This document shows, piece after piece, positions 1 through 10,480 of a stretch of 64,000 nucleotides of DNA; within the stretch, counting starts at the first letter, position 1, and every line of letters begins with the position of its first letter. The notes below the pieces were generated by a model, which worked only from the letters and a program-made list of their open reading frames with translations, was not told the origin of the DNA and made no database searches. Both the position numbers and the translations under genes were made by a program. Location: NCBI RefSeq assembly GCF_024166365.1, contig NC_064846.1:26681866-26745865 (forward strand), in the 5' to 3' direction. The DNA is from Elephas maximus indicus (taxonomy: Eukaryota; Chordata; Mammalia; Proboscidea; Elephantidae).

Positions 1-375
1 ATTTTGTTTCATTTTTTTATTGTGGTATAATACACATAAAAAAAAACTTACTATTTTAAAATGTACAGTTCGGTGCTCCTTTATTTTTTTTAAATATATT
101 CACAAAGTTGTGCAAACATCACCACTATCTAGTTCCAGAACTTTTTTTTTTTATCATCCTATAAGGAAACCCTGTGCCCATTAGTAGTCAAGCCCCATTT
201 CCCCCTCCCTAGCAACCATTAATCTCCTTTCTGTCTCTCTGGATTTGCCAATTCTGGGCATTTCATATAAATGAAATTATACAATATGGGATCTTTTGTG
301 TCTGGCTTCCTTCACTTAGCATAATGCTTTCAGTGTTCATGGGTGTGATACACTTTCAAGAAAACAAATGGAGCC
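1..375 (-). repeat. Old L1M-type LINE 3' end
   Basis: AT-rich sequence starting with a T-rich run and containing the familiar L1M 3'-UTR series (a gtgcaaacatcaccac stretch, then tctctggatttgcc and cacttagcataatg). On the plus strand it reads as the reverse of an L1 tail. It lies in intron 7 of XPNPEP2 and continues beyond the left edge. Confidence 0.7.
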
Positions 376-721
376 GAATTTCAATTGTCTGATGTATACA
401 GGTATTTTTGAGTAACTAACTTTCCACGTCCTTCCTTTGGTCCTTTAACCCCTTTAAAACCTGTGAGTGGCTGGCTGGAGAGAAAAGCTCGCTTGTCTTT
501 ATACACTTATTTAAGCTGAACTCTGTTCTTGGGCTTCCAGGCCCAGTTCTGGCTCCGGATGACTTTTCCTTGATTTGCAGCCTATGACTGCTCAGCATCC
601 CTCCTCTTGTGGGAAGTGACAACCCACACTGACTCTCTCCCAGTCCCTGGAAGGTTTTTCCCTTTCATCCCCTCCCCTTCCGGGCATAACTCTGACCTTT
701 TTATCTGGATGAAATGAGGTT

Positions 722-752
<31 letters not shown>

Positions 753-1714
753 CTCTGATTTAACAGTCTTGGATAGCAAGTTTCTTTAATTGCTTTGGTA
801 AGTTACAGAGGGAATGATCCTGTTACATCAGAACCGATAAAGCTATTTTAACATGTTTCATCATACTTGCTATTTTGAAATTTCCCTCCTGCCTTTTCGA
901 CTCCTTTTCAAACAAGAAATGTGCATGGAACCCTACTGTGGAAAGGGACCTCTGATTGCCCAAGGATATTACTAGGAATCTAAGACCATTGGCTCCTTTA
1001 GAGTTCCCGGGGAGGGAGGGGTGGTGACAGCCAAGACACTGATTCAGAATCTGTAGCCTGGTCTCCGTCAGAATTTTAGTTACTACTTACAAGAATCATA
1101 GAGCAGAAGGTTCTTTTATGAAGTATTTAGATGATGCCAATGAGATCAAGGTTGTTTATATTAGATTTTTCTGCGTTGATTAACGTTCCTTTGTTGTCCA
1201 ATCAAAATCTGACCCTTAATCAGCGCCACAGACTGTTGACCCGAACAGTCTACTCCCTCTGGCCACCCCTGGCCTACGTGACCTCTGTAATCTCAGGAAT
1301 CTGAATTCCTTGTTACAGGAGGGACCAGAAGTTAAGATTCGAGTGATTCACTACAAACCAGTCTCCACTACCAGAGAAGCAACTCATATTATGTTTCTTC
1401 TCTCTTTAAAGAGATTTTTTTTTCATCTCTCTCTGACTCCCTTGCTTCCTCCCTTCCTGTTCCCTATCGTTTCAAATCCTAACACTCTTTTTTTTTTCCC
1501 AGCATGTTTCTAAATATAATCTGAGGACCTTTTGACTTAGACTCTGAGGGGAGGAGCCCAGAAATCTGCGTTTGAAACAAGCATCCCAGCTATTCTGGTG
1601 CCCACTAAGGCTGGAGGGCCATTGCTCTGGTCCCTCTTATGAAGATTTTTCCAGCCCCAAGGAGCAGCAGCGGGGACCCATGTTACTACATGTTGGAAAG
1701 GAGAATGGAACTAC
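376..1714. other. XPNPEP2 intron 7, mostly unique sequence
   Basis: No exon was recognised. It holds a (GT)n tract at 725-752 and short T-rich runs near 1410 and 1490. Near 1175 there is a GTTGATTAAC stretch resembling half of an HNF1 site, which is only suggestive. Confidence 0.5.
725..752. repeat. (GT)n microsatellite
   Basis: Fourteen uninterrupted GT units inside XPNPEP2 intron 7; likely polymorphic in length. Confidence 0.95.
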
Positions 1715-1861
1715 CTGTGAATGCCTCTTGCAGGGCATAAATGGGCTGACTTGGAACAGGAGGCCTGTCTGCTCCCCACACCAGGTCCACAAGGTTGTCT
1801 GTGACGGACACTAGCTGTCTGTCAGAATCTTGGAGAGCCAGGTCATAACTCTCCCAGGAGC
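1715..1861 (-). CDS. XPNPEP2: XPNPEP2 coding exon 7 (last exon in the window)
   Basis: 147 bases, acceptor TTTCTGCAG and donor GTAGTT. It encodes SWESYDLALQDSDRQLVSV, then DNLVDLVWGADRPPVP and IYALQEAFT, the linker toward the middle domain. It leaves in phase 1. No exon 8 (expected near a TWQEK-like start) was found between 1 and 1714, so it is presumably off the left edge. Confidence 0.95.
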
Positions 1862-4800
1862 CTGCAGAAACAGGAAGGAGTCATTTGTGCTCTGTCCATG
1901 TTTAGAAAAAAAATTTTTTTTTTTTATTTAATACCTTAGGGAAAATTGTGATTCCGGCAAAGTTAGTCCTGTCCGCGCTGCCTCCTGTCACGCTCCTGCA
2001 GCCCCAGCAGCCCAGATCCTGCCCAAAGAGTCTGGCCCTCCTGGAGTGCTTGCCCTAGCCTGGGGTGGGTCCTCCCACCATCTCCTTTTTTGCTTTCAAA
2101 GCCTAATTGCCCTGAGCCCACCCCAGCGCTGTCCACAGCCAATTGGCCAAGTTTGGGCACTAACCATTCTAACAGTGCTTCAATGTGATGTTCAGGCCAT
2201 TGGACAGGCTGGCAAAGAAGCCAGTTCTGAAGTAGGAGCTCTTCAGTACATATTCATGAGGACTCCACCTTGGGGAGCATGAACTGGCTATTGAGCTGGA
2301 ACCCCAGAGCTCAGGGAGTTGGATTCCCTAAAGGGCCGTGCTTCTCTACTTAGAGGCTCTCCCAACTCCTTTGATCCTTCTAATCCACTTTCCAGAAGGA
2401 GGCTACCAAGTGATTTTAGGGTCATAACTGGCAGATTTCCAGGGCCTAGAGAGTGATTCTGGGTTCAAGGACATCCTGGCCTGTTCATCTGCTAAATCGT
2501 AATGATTCCCTGAGTCTTCTAGGTCGGGTCTGTGCACCCATGACTTGAACAAAAATTGTATTCATTCTTTAAAACGTATTTTAATTGCACAATCTATGAA
2601 TACGTTCTTGTTGCAAAATCTTCTGCAACCACAACGTCAAACACTCCATCCTTATAGTCACACTGCCTCTCCTTCTACTAATGTAGGTTTCTTTTCTTCC
2701 CAGGGAAGCCCAGTCACCCTCATTGGCACGGACAAATTCAGGGACTGAGGGAAGAACATACCCACGGAGAAGAGGAAGGGGTCGAAGCCCACACGCCCTC
2801 CAGCTGGAATCTCAGTGAGGAGCCAGGTGACAATGGGAGTGGTGCCAACTATGAGAAAGACAGGAAGGAAAGTCAGAGGTCACTTTTGGGGCAGCCTCAG
2901 GCCCTCTAGCCACACATCTGTCTGTGATGGTCCGGCCATGTGTGTCCTCTTAGATATCAACCTCAAAGTTTAATGGTAGCCTCACATTTCCTTGAGCTTC
3001 CCATATGGTCTTGTATGTATGCCTCACCTAAACCTTCTGGAACCTAGTCCCAGTTCCAGGGCTTGGGGGACACAACTCTGTGAGCTCTCTACCTTCCTTA
3101 TGGAGCTCCCAGTTGCAGTCCATCTGCCGCTCAGCCTGAGTCCAGTAGCGACTGTCGGTCCAGAGAGCTGCTTTCACCAGGGTCACCACTGCGATTCCTG
3201 GGGCAGAACAGAGAAGCTTGGAGGTGATGGTGAAGGCAGAGAACTGTGGCTTTAGTTAGTGAGTGTGTGAATATCACAAGGGGCTTCTGGAAAGAGTTCC
3301 ATGCCTTCACTGGAAGGAAGTGAGGCAAGAGATGTTAAAGAGAGCCTTGGGGGAAGTTTTTTTTTTGGGGGGGGGGAAGTGGGCAGAACAGGCGTCCTGG
3401 GTCAGGCAGGCATCTCTGTTTTACAGGTGTGTTGAGGGCCTCTGGAGGGGGTCATTAAGACTTTTAGCAGGAAAAGAAGGGGAGGTCTGCTTTTGGCAGT
3501 CCGAAAGAGCCAATGCCACATATAGGTGCTCTCAGGAAAAATGGCACTTGGTGTCAAGACTCGGTGGCTGATAGGGCCACTAAGCCAGAGGCTTAGTTGA
3601 AGACAAGTGGAGAAGCGAACCTAGCAAATTTGGCAAAGAGATGAAGGGCCCACGATGCGCAAGGCAGGTGAACTTAAAGTCCGGGGCAGGAATGTTTGAG
3701 GAACAGCAAGGGGAGCTTGCATTTCTTTCAAGGCTCCAGGATCAGGGTGGGGGGCTCCTTCAGAAACTGACCTCTATGTTTGGGTTTCATTTGGCCATGT
3801 AAGGTGATGTTACTTATAAAAGGACTGACCAAGTAAAACTTGGTCCGCAAGTAAGCCATCATGGCAAGGGACTCAGTGAGCCCCTAGTGACTAGATGTGG
3901 AAGTAGCAATTGTCCCAGAAATGGAGCCCAGGGAGTGCTGGGCTGGGCCAGGCTGTGGCAGAGGCAGTGAGCGCTGGAAGGAAGCCAGCAGGGCTATCTG
4001 CCCCATGCAAAACTGTAGCCTGGGGCTATGAGATGTGTGCCCCGGAGGACCTGAAGGGGTGACCCTTTTGGGGGCAGCAGAGGGAGGCAGAGAGAGAAAG
4101 TGGCTTGGCCTCTGGACGGTAGGTCTTAGGGTCTGGGCTACTGAGAGCCAGCTACGCCAGGGCCTCTGGTTCTACCAACAGAAGCAATGGGGGCTGGGTA
4201 ACGGCTGTCACCTGCAGATCCTGTAAAGCCTGTAATCCACGCACGCCTCTCATCATGTTTGCCGATGTACTCACTCTAGGAAATCAACACCATCATTAGC
4301 CTTTTTCATGGAGCTAGTTCCCACTTGGAAGACCCCTGGCCACATTCCAGTTCCTTCTGTCTGGTCAGATCCAACCAGTCTACAAGGCCAAGCATGCTTG
4401 GCACCTCTTCCAAGAAGCCCTCTGTAATCCCCCTAGCTCTCAGTATCTTTCCTTTCTTTGAACAACTGTATCTCTTGGAGTCTAAATCCCACAGTCCAGC
4501 ACTGGACTCAATGTTACACTGCACTATTCCCTAAAGCAGCCTTGTCTCCTAGCCAGAAAGCAAATTCTGTGCAGTCTGGACTCTTGTCTTTTGGTTCTTT
4601 GGGGTCCTCCCCTCCAGCGGTCTGGGTTTCTACATTATCATCTTTTAATCCTCATAACCCTTGAAGACAGATCTCATTATTCCCATTTTGCAGAAGAAGA
4701 AACTGAGATTCAGAGAGGTTCAGACACTTACCCAAGGTTCTTAGCTCTTCCCAGCAGGTAGGAAGACTAATTCAAGCAGTCTTACTGAACCTGAAAATGC

Positions 4801-7800
4801 CTTCTCTTCTAACTGGGCCAGTGTTGTTGGGAAGTTGGGCAGGGTGGAGGTGAAGCCAGTGGTGAGAAAGGCTGGGCTGCATGGGTAGGGGGCTGCTTTG
4901 GGAAAAGTAGTTCTTCTTCAGGCCACTTTGTTTCCTGTCTGTCTCTCCCTAACCTATACCTCCAAGCTCATATAGTTCAGGACCCACCCCATCCAACCTG
5001 TTCATTGAGACCTTTGTCAAAGCATGTTACCTGAAGGCCTGGGCTGGAAGGTTCTTAGAGTTTAGAATTCTTCCAGCCTAATCCCCAGCCCACATTCTAA
5101 CCTTCTGGGGCAGGGAAGGACCAAATATTCTTTCTGGATCTGACTGCCATCTAGCAACTGATCCAAATCAATTCTGAAGTTTTTTATATTCTTGAGTTCA
5201 AGGAGATTTGGCAGTGGCTTCCCTCTTATGTAAAAGGATACTTTCTTTCAGTTGCCCTCAAACTACCGACCGACCGTGTCCAAGCTCCCCACTTCCCTCC
5301 CTTGGTCTGTCAGATCCTTTCTCTGCCGTCGTCTTCTGAGTCTTAGCCTCCTGTTGGCGGCTTGTTCTCATAGGCCGAGCCGGGGAAGCGGGAAAGGAGC
5401 TGTCCCTCACCATGTGGGCATCTGTGTCTGGGATGATGTAAGCGGTGAGATTCTGGGTCTGCATCTGCTGGCGGAGGGCTGCAAGCTGCACTGTGGTGTT
5501 GACTGCAGTCACCGGGAGGTACTGACAGATGACAGGAAGACACGATGACACACACACAGAGATATACATGTTACTTAGGGGAAATGGCGCCTGGGGCCCC
5601 AGCCTCTCCTGAGGCAGCAGGTGAGTGGGGTGGGGTGGTTAGGATGTCCTGATGGGGGTTTTGGGGGGACTTCTGGTGTTGTGGTTTAGTCTAGAGTAAG
5701 ATGCCTGGGCTGAGTGGAGGTGCTGAAAAGCTAGGAGAGGGACCCCTTGTGCAGTAGTTGGCCCTGAGTTTGGGGTGTGGGCGAGAGCTGCAGGGACTTG
5801 AGCATTGACACTGGTCCAGGGCAGGCAGACAGTTCCTCTTTGGATATCTTGGGGTAGGGTTGGCAGATTTAGCAAATTATAATACGCCCAGTTACATTTG
5901 AATTTCAAATAAATGACAAAAAATGTTTTAGTATGCTTCATGCAATATTTAGGACATCGTTGTTGTTAGGCGCCGTCAAGTCAGTTCCGATTCACAGTGA
6001 CCCTATATACAACAGCAGGAAACATTGCCTGATCCTGTGCCATCCTCACAATTGTTGCTATGCGTGAGCCCTTCTTTGCAGCTACTGTGTCAATTCATCT
6101 CGTTGAGGGTCTTCCTCTTTTTCACTCACCCTCCAATTTACCAAGCATGATGTCCTTTTCCAGGGACTGGCACCTCCTGGTAACCTGTCCAAAGTATGTG
6201 AGACGAAGTCTCGCCATCCTCATTTCTAAGGAGCATTCTGGCTGTACTTACTTCTTCTAAGACAGATTTGTTCATTCTTCTGGCAGTCCATGGTAAATTC
6301 CATATTCTTTGCCAGCACCATAATTCAAAAGCATCAATTCTTGGGACATACTTATACTAAAACATCCTTCATTGTTTATCTGAAATTCTAAAATATTATC
6401 CATTGCTTATCTGAAATTCAAATGTGACTGGCTCTCCGGGATCTTATCTAGCAACCCTAACTTGGAGGCTTTTTCAGGTTTCTACCCAAACGGCAGAGTG
6501 AACAAATAGCCCTAGCCATTTGGGACATTGCCCAAAAAGATCTTCTCTAAGCTGGACATTTCTTTGCAGGCTGTATTATCTTTAAAATGAAATTCATGAT
6601 TTTTTTGTTTTGGTTTTGCTTCGTGTTGCCTTCTAGTCAAGTATGTATACCCATGTTTGTTTTTTAATATAAAAGCAATGTGGTTTGCCCACCCACTTGT
6701 CTGCCCCAGCTGTCCCATAAAGTTGACATCACAAACAGATGTACCACTTTTGTCCTGTGGCTTAGTGTGCTGCTGGCATACACACCACCTCACACCTCCT
6801 GGCCCACCCCAGCCTGGAGCTCTTTAGCCCTACTCTGGTTTGGGAAAGGAGCCCTGGTGGTGCAAACTATTAAATGCTCAGCTGCTAACCCCAAGGTTGG
6901 CAGTTCCAATCCACCGAGTAACTCCGTGAAAGACCTGGTGATCTGCTTCCGTAAATACAGCTAAGAAAACCATGGGACCATTCTAGTCTGTCACATGGGG
7001 TCACTATGAGTTGAAAATGACTCAGTGGCACCTAACAACCACTGGTTTGGAAGTCACTCAGGTCTCCAGCTAGGAAGCTGACTGGCTGATCCTCTTCAGT
7101 TCCAATCTGCTGGGCCTGTCTTCTCCTGCTAAGCCTCTTCTCTAGGCTCTTCTAGCCCTCTGGCTTCCTCCTTCCTCCCTTCTGTGCCCCCTTCTTTCCT
7201 GTGCCTCTAGGATTTTTGTTTTCTCTCCTCCCATCCTTGCCCTCCCCTCTGCCTAGCCTCAGCAAAGGCCAGCTAGCAGCCTCCCCGCCCTCCTCCACCC
7301 CTCCTCCCTCCCTGAGCAGGGCTGCCCTGGCCCTGCCTGGGGGGCAGCAGAAGTAGGTAACCTACTTGGTAATGGGTGGGAGGGATGTGAGGGCACAGAT
7401 GGGGTGTATAGGAGGGAGGGGAGGATGTTAGACACCTGAGAAGGTGTGCCTGCCCCAAGGGGTGTTATTCAGAAACAGGACCCCCCCGCCCCGAGGCCAG
7501 GGGAAATCCAGAGAAAGGCTGAGCGAGAAAGAGAGGGAGGGAGGGAGGGAGGGAGGGAGGGAGGGAGGGAGGGAGGGAGGGAGGGAGGGAGGGAGGGAGA
7601 GGGAGAGGGAAGCAATGGGGAATGGGGAGGGCGCTGGGAGCTGCGGGGAGGCTTGTGTGGGGTGGAGCCAGGGCCTCACCGGAGGGATAGTGGAACAGTT
7701 TCTCACATCCTGTCCTCCAAGGTCCGCTGCTTTTGGGTGGCCCCAGGCACAAGCTAGAAACGGAGAAAAATCCAGGGTCACTTGGAGACCAGCTAACTCT

Positions 7801-10120
7801 TAGAGAGCGGCTTAGCCACCTCCTGCTCCACAGGTCCCCCTCTTCCCCTGGCCTCCGTCTTTTGAGACGCACAGGATGTTGCCCAACTCTACTTAAGGAT
7901 CAAAATAATCACATTTCATAGGAAATCAGGCTGAATTGGATGGCACGCTAGGTCACAATCAAAGAAACCTCTTTCATCGACTAGTGATTGCCACTTTTGG
8001 ATAGGTTTTCATGCTCATTAAATCAATTTTTTTCTTCTGATCTAATTGGGTCTTTTCAGGGTCTACCAAACTGGAAAAGTTGTGTGTAAATTACATTTTT
8101 GTAATCAAAATTTCTTTGAAATGCTCTAGAGGAGCTCACTAAGTCATCACCCCCTACCTTCGTTTTAGCCTTTCATAAATCAAATTTTGTATATATTGGC
8201 TTAAATTAAAGGTCCACTTGTACCATTTCTTACAGCCCAAATCTCAGCCTATCATTCCAGGCTCATTTTGAATATGTAAGACAAGTTAGCCCAGCCTGCA
8301 GTAGGTGCCTTGTAGGGAAAGGTGGGTTAGCATTTAAAGGGATGGGTCAGTATCCACTCCCCCTCTCCTAATGTTTTTTTTTTCTTTTTTTGCCTTCCAT
8401 GTGGGAGATCCAGGTTTGATTCCTGACCAATGTATCTCATGCACAGCCACCACGTGTTTGTCAATGGATGCTTGTGTGTTTCTACGATGCTGAACTGGTG
8501 ATCTACTTCTGAAAATCAACCAATGAAAACCCTAGGGATCACAAGGGTCAAATCTGCAACCAGTCATGGTTTTGTTGTACATGAGGTAGCCATGAGTTGG
8601 GGGCTGACTCTACGGCGCTACCACAGCTATATGCCAGACACTGAACTCAGCAATTCATGCGTAGAATCTTATATGATACTTGCAGTAACCCTATGAGGTG
8701 GACATTATTATTCACTTTCTACAGAGGAGAAACTGAGGCCCAGATAGGTTTGGTAACTTGTTCAAGCTCTGCCACAGTGAGTCTGTGGTAGAACAGGAAC
8801 TTGAGCCCAGACCATCTGAGTACAAAAGGGGGGGGTGCCCTTTCCATCCTCCCACTCTGCCAGCCAAAGGAGGTGGGCCTGGAACGGTGATGCCACAGAA
8901 GGGACGGAGTGTTTGGAGATCTAGTTTCCAATTTGGGCTCTGCCCCAAATTCGGTGTGACCCAAGGAGACCATAAAACCAAATCCGTTGCCGTTGAGTCA
9001 ATTCCAATTCATAGCGATGCTGTAGAACTGATTAGAACTGCACCACAGGGTTTAGAAGGCTGTAATCAATCTTTATGGAAGCAGACTTTTCTCCCTAGGA
9101 GTGGCTGGTGGGTTCGAACCTCCCACCTTTCAGCTAGCAGCCAAGTGCTTAACCACTGTGCCACCAGAGCACCTGACCCAAGGAGTGTCACCCAATATTC
9201 ATTGAGTGAACATTTTCTAAGTGCCTATTCTGCACCAAGCACTGGGCTGAGAGTTCCACAGGCCCCAGGCCTCTGTGAAAAGAGGGGGTTGGGTTAGATA
9301 AAGTCCCTTACTGCTCTGAAAGTCCGGGGTCTCTGATAGTCCTTTCCTCCTCCCCACCCTCTGCCTTTTAAGGGGTATTTCCTCAGGGGGTAATGAGGGC
9401 ATGAGGATGGGGAGATCCTATATATGCTTTGACCTTCCCAGTGGGTTGAGCTACAGAGGGAAGAAAGGTGGCTGGGGTCTAACACCTTGAATATTCTACC
9501 TGTCTCTCTTGGTGGGAGATGAGACCACTACTGTTGGTTTAAGAAAAAGAACACCCATCTCTGTAGGAATACATCTCTGGCAAAATGGTGGCACTAAGAC
9601 ACTGTTTTTTTTTAAGATGCCAACACAAGAAGCAGGACACGGCCAATCCATGTCCCTCTGGACACCGGAGGCACTGGCACTAGGGAGGTGCTCAGGAACT
9701 TAGTGCTGAATGAATGAGCAGGATTCTGCTGACAGAGAGCAAAGGGAAGGGAGGCCTCCCTAAGGCTGGGGGTGGGGTGGGTGTGAGGGACGCTGAGCTG
9801 GGCACCTAGTTGTGACCAAAGGGGACTAACAGAGCACCGTAGGGGGAAATGGAAAGATGCCAAGCCAGGCTTGATCCAAGTCATACGGCCCCAAAGAGAT
9901 GGCCCTGGGATGCGTCTTCCTCAAGACAGAGAGGGGAACCAAGAGGAAGAGACAACCTGGGCCCCAGCCCTCACTCCAACCCTCCCTGAGCCCAGAGGGG
10001 AGAGGCCAGAGCTGCTCTCCAGCTGGGCCTGCCCTTCCCAGAGTGGGAGGGAGAGGCAGGGATGCACATACCACAGAGGAGGACAAGCCAGGGACAGCAG
10101 CCACAACGAGCCTGGGCCAT
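1715..10120 (-). CDS. XPNPEP2: XPNPEP2, membrane aminopeptidase P (partial gene, coding exons 1-7)
   Basis: Seven exons on the minus strand join to 637 coding bases (212 codons plus one base), about the first third of the roughly 670-residue family protein. XPNPEP2 is a GPI-anchored, extracellular metallopeptidase that removes the N-terminal residue from X-Pro peptides such as bradykinin; it is prominent in kidney and lung. The exons give a hydrophobic signal peptide (residues 1 to about 21), N-glycosylation sequons NCS, NTT and NLT, and most of the creatinase-like N-terminal domain, including WITGFTGSA, WTDSRYWTQAERQMDCNWEL and WLLTEIPAGGRVGFDPF. Every intron has GT and AG ends and all phases agree (1,0,0,1,1,1 between successive exons). 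No stop or frameshift was seen, so the gene looks functional. The metal-binding catalytic domain and the GPI signal are encoded beyond the left edge. XPNPEP1 was considered but lacks this signal peptide and these segments. Confidence 0.95.
1862..2761. other. XPNPEP2 intron 6, no recognised feature
   Basis: Unique sequence with a poly-A/poly-T run near 1905-1925. Short open frames on both strands here match nothing I know. Confidence 0.5.
2762..2848 (-). CDS. XPNPEP2: XPNPEP2 coding exon 6
   Basis: 87 bases after a CTTTCTCATAG acceptor, with GTATGT donor. It encodes VGTTPIVTWLLTEIPAGG and RVGFDPFLFSV, continuing the N-terminal domain. Phase 1 in and out. The codon split with exon 7 becomes GGC (Gly) where I recall Asp in human, a possible lineage substitution. 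Confidence 0.94.
3093..3197 (-). CDS. XPNPEP2: XPNPEP2 coding exon 5
   Basis: 105 bases, acceptor CCCCAG and donor GTAGAG. It encodes GIAVVTLVKAALWTDSRYWT followed by QAERQMDCNWELHKE. The DSRYW motif is a hallmark of the aminopeptidase P / creatinase-like N-domain. Phase 1 in and out. Confidence 0.95.
3198..4211. other. XPNPEP2 intron 4, no recognised feature
   Basis: Unique, G-rich sequence including a T(n)G(n) run at about 3359-3377. Open frames here show no known family resemblance. Confidence 0.5.
4212..4275 (-). CDS. XPNPEP2: XPNPEP2 coding exon 4
   Basis: 64 bases after a CCTAG acceptor, ending at a GTGACA donor. It encodes SEYIGKHDERRAWITGFTGS and A, the most conserved stretch of the aminopeptidase P N-domain. 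It enters in phase 0 and leaves one base over, which exon 5 completes. It is too short to appear in a simple open-reading-frame scan. Confidence 0.95.
4325..4530 (+). repeat. L2-type LINE fragment
   Basis: Resembles the L2 3' region (ccttctgtctggtcag, then cctcttccaagaagccctct and a run through caactgtatctc). Ancient, in XPNPEP2 intron 3. Confidence 0.55.
4665..4745 (-). repeat. MIR fragment
   Basis: Contains the reverse MIR core (cattttgcagaagaagaaac then gagaggttcag and acttacccaagg). Confidence 0.65.
5411..5521 (-). CDS. XPNPEP2: XPNPEP2 coding exon 3
   Basis: 111 bases (37 codons), acceptor CTGTCAG and donor GTGAGG. It begins YLPVTAVNTT and contains LRQQMQTQNLTAYIIP, ending DTDAHM. This is the opening of the creatinase-type N-terminal domain, with two N-glycosylation sequons (NTT, NLT). 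In phase 0, out phase 0. Confidence 0.96.
5854..6468. mobile_element. Palindromic MITE split by a BovB insertion
   Basis: The left arm starts at about 5854 (agggttggcagatttagc) and the right arm ends at about 6460 (atctagcaaccctaa); the arms are reverse complements, with shared inner segments such as catttgaatttcaaat near 5895 and the matching attcaaatgtgac near 6415. The outer ends are near-perfect inverted repeats flanked by TA. The layout fits a long-hairpin MITE (MER53-like by memory, not verified). The BovB tail at about 5958-6344 sits in the former loop. Confidence 0.7.
5958..6344 (-). mobile_element. BovB/RTE 3' end, 5'-truncated
   Basis: Begins with the BovB tail (gttgttgttaggcgccgtca) and runs through the last part of the reverse-transcriptase frame in reverse. 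A short duplicated ttNggacat at 5949-5957 and about 6341-6349 looks like the target duplication in the MITE loop. Inside XPNPEP2 intron 2. Confidence 0.85.
6846..7041 (+). mobile_element. AfroSINE-type tRNA-derived SINE
   Basis: Has the typical head (aggagccctggtggtgcaaa), the B-box-like ggcagttccaatcc, and the tail ggggtcactatgagttg that resembles BovB. An 11-bp duplication (ctggtttggga / ctggtttggaa, 6835-6845 and 7042-7052) flanks it. In XPNPEP2 intron 2. Confidence 0.9.
7050..7530. other. XPNPEP2 intron 2, pyrimidine/purine-rich unique sequence
   Basis: CT-rich then GA-rich sequence with no recognised gene or mobile element. Confidence 0.5.
7531..7611. repeat. (GGGA)n purine tract
   Basis: About 80 bases of almost pure purine on the plus strand, dominated by GGGA units, ending about 70 bases from the exon 2 donor of XPNPEP2. 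On the transcribed RNA it reads as a long CCCU pyrimidine run close to a splice site. Confidence 0.95.
7680..7753 (-). CDS. XPNPEP2: XPNPEP2 coding exon 2
   Basis: 74 bases between a TAG acceptor and a GTGAGG donor. It encodes the end of the signal peptide (ACAWG) and the mature N terminus with DLGGQDVRNCST, which contains an N-glycosylation sequon. It enters in phase 1 and leaves in phase 0. A long GGGA repeat lies about 70 bases past the donor, inside intron 2. Confidence 0.95.
7760..8385. other. XPNPEP2 intron 1, AT-rich unique block
   Basis: From about 7900 the sequence is AT-rich, free of recognisable repeats, and has homeodomain-like cores (ctaatt, taaatc). No coding potential seen. 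Confidence 0.45.
8388..8628 (+). mobile_element. BovB-derived SINE (RTE-SINE type)
   Basis: Starts tgccttccatgtgggagatc and passes through a non-coding BovB-like leader (gatctacttctgaaaatc, then aaccaatgaaaacccta), ending in the BovB-like tail tagccatgagttggggg. The two ends resemble BovB, so it looks like a non-autonomous relative. In XPNPEP2 intron 1. Confidence 0.7.
8632..8825 (-). repeat. MIR
   Basis: Reverse MIR sequence including aggagaaactgaggcccag and a degenerate core (aacttgttcaagctctgcc). Confidence 0.75.
8969..9173 (-). mobile_element. AfroSINE-type SINE
   Basis: Reverse SINE ending in cttaaccactgtgccaccag. A 12-bp perfect duplication tgacccaaggag flanks it (8957-8968 and 9174-9185). 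In XPNPEP2 intron 1. Confidence 0.92.
9186..10071. other. XPNPEP2 intron 1 (upstream half), no recognised feature
   Basis: Unique sequence; a T-rich run at 9606-9613. Nothing coding was recognised apart from the adjoining exon 1. Confidence 0.5.
10072..10120 (-). CDS. XPNPEP2: XPNPEP2 coding exon 1 (start codon and signal peptide)
   Basis: ATG is read on the minus strand at 10120-10118. The 49 coding bases give MAQARCGCCPWLVLLC plus one base, closely matching the family start (signal peptide with GCCPWLVLLC). The donor is GTATGT directly below 10072, and the split codon is completed by CT of exon 2 to give Ala. The start is chosen because it begins the conserved signal peptide. Confidence 0.93.
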
Positions 10121-10480
10121 AGGGTCTCCAGATGCAGGCGCTGGTGGATGGAGGGGCTGGGGAGAGTGGGCAGGGCTGCTTCCCTGGCCTCTTCCTCCAG
10201 ACCTTTCCTGGGCAGGAGCAGCCAGGGGGTGGGACTGGCTGAAAAGGAGGTGTCCAGCTGGTAGATGGAGCGGCCCCCCTCAGGTCCTTTCTTTCTGAGG
10301 GCTCCGTGAGTCAGGGCAGGCAGAGGAGCGATGGGCTGCCCCAGGCTGTCTCTGCTGGCTCCTTGTCGCCAGAATAGGGTGTGAGCCCGCCCAGGGCAGA
10401 GTCCAAAGATCTCTGAGACACAGGAGCAACAGCTGGTCTCAATCAGCCTGCTTGTCCCAGCCCCCTCTTCAGCAGCCAGC
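10121..10480 (-). promoter_or_regulatory. XPNPEP2: Presumed XPNPEP2 5' UTR and proximal promoter
   Basis: This GC-rich, repeat-free stretch lies directly upstream of the start codon. An AP-1-like TGAGTCA is at 10307-10313. I see no convincing TATA box and cannot place the transcription start. The call is by position only. Confidence 0.4.

Noticed and set aside
1..1714. XPNPEP2 exon 8
   Set aside because: No acceptor followed by the expected TWQEK-like segment on the minus strand.
7428..7872. Long frames with SLPP or GGRE repeats on both strands
   Set aside because: Products of the GGGA repeat; only the small XPNPEP2 exon 2 within 7680-7753 is real.
8758..9297. 179-codon plus-strand open frame
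   Set aside because: It runs through a MIR and a reversed SINE in XPNPEP2 intron 1; no family resemblance.
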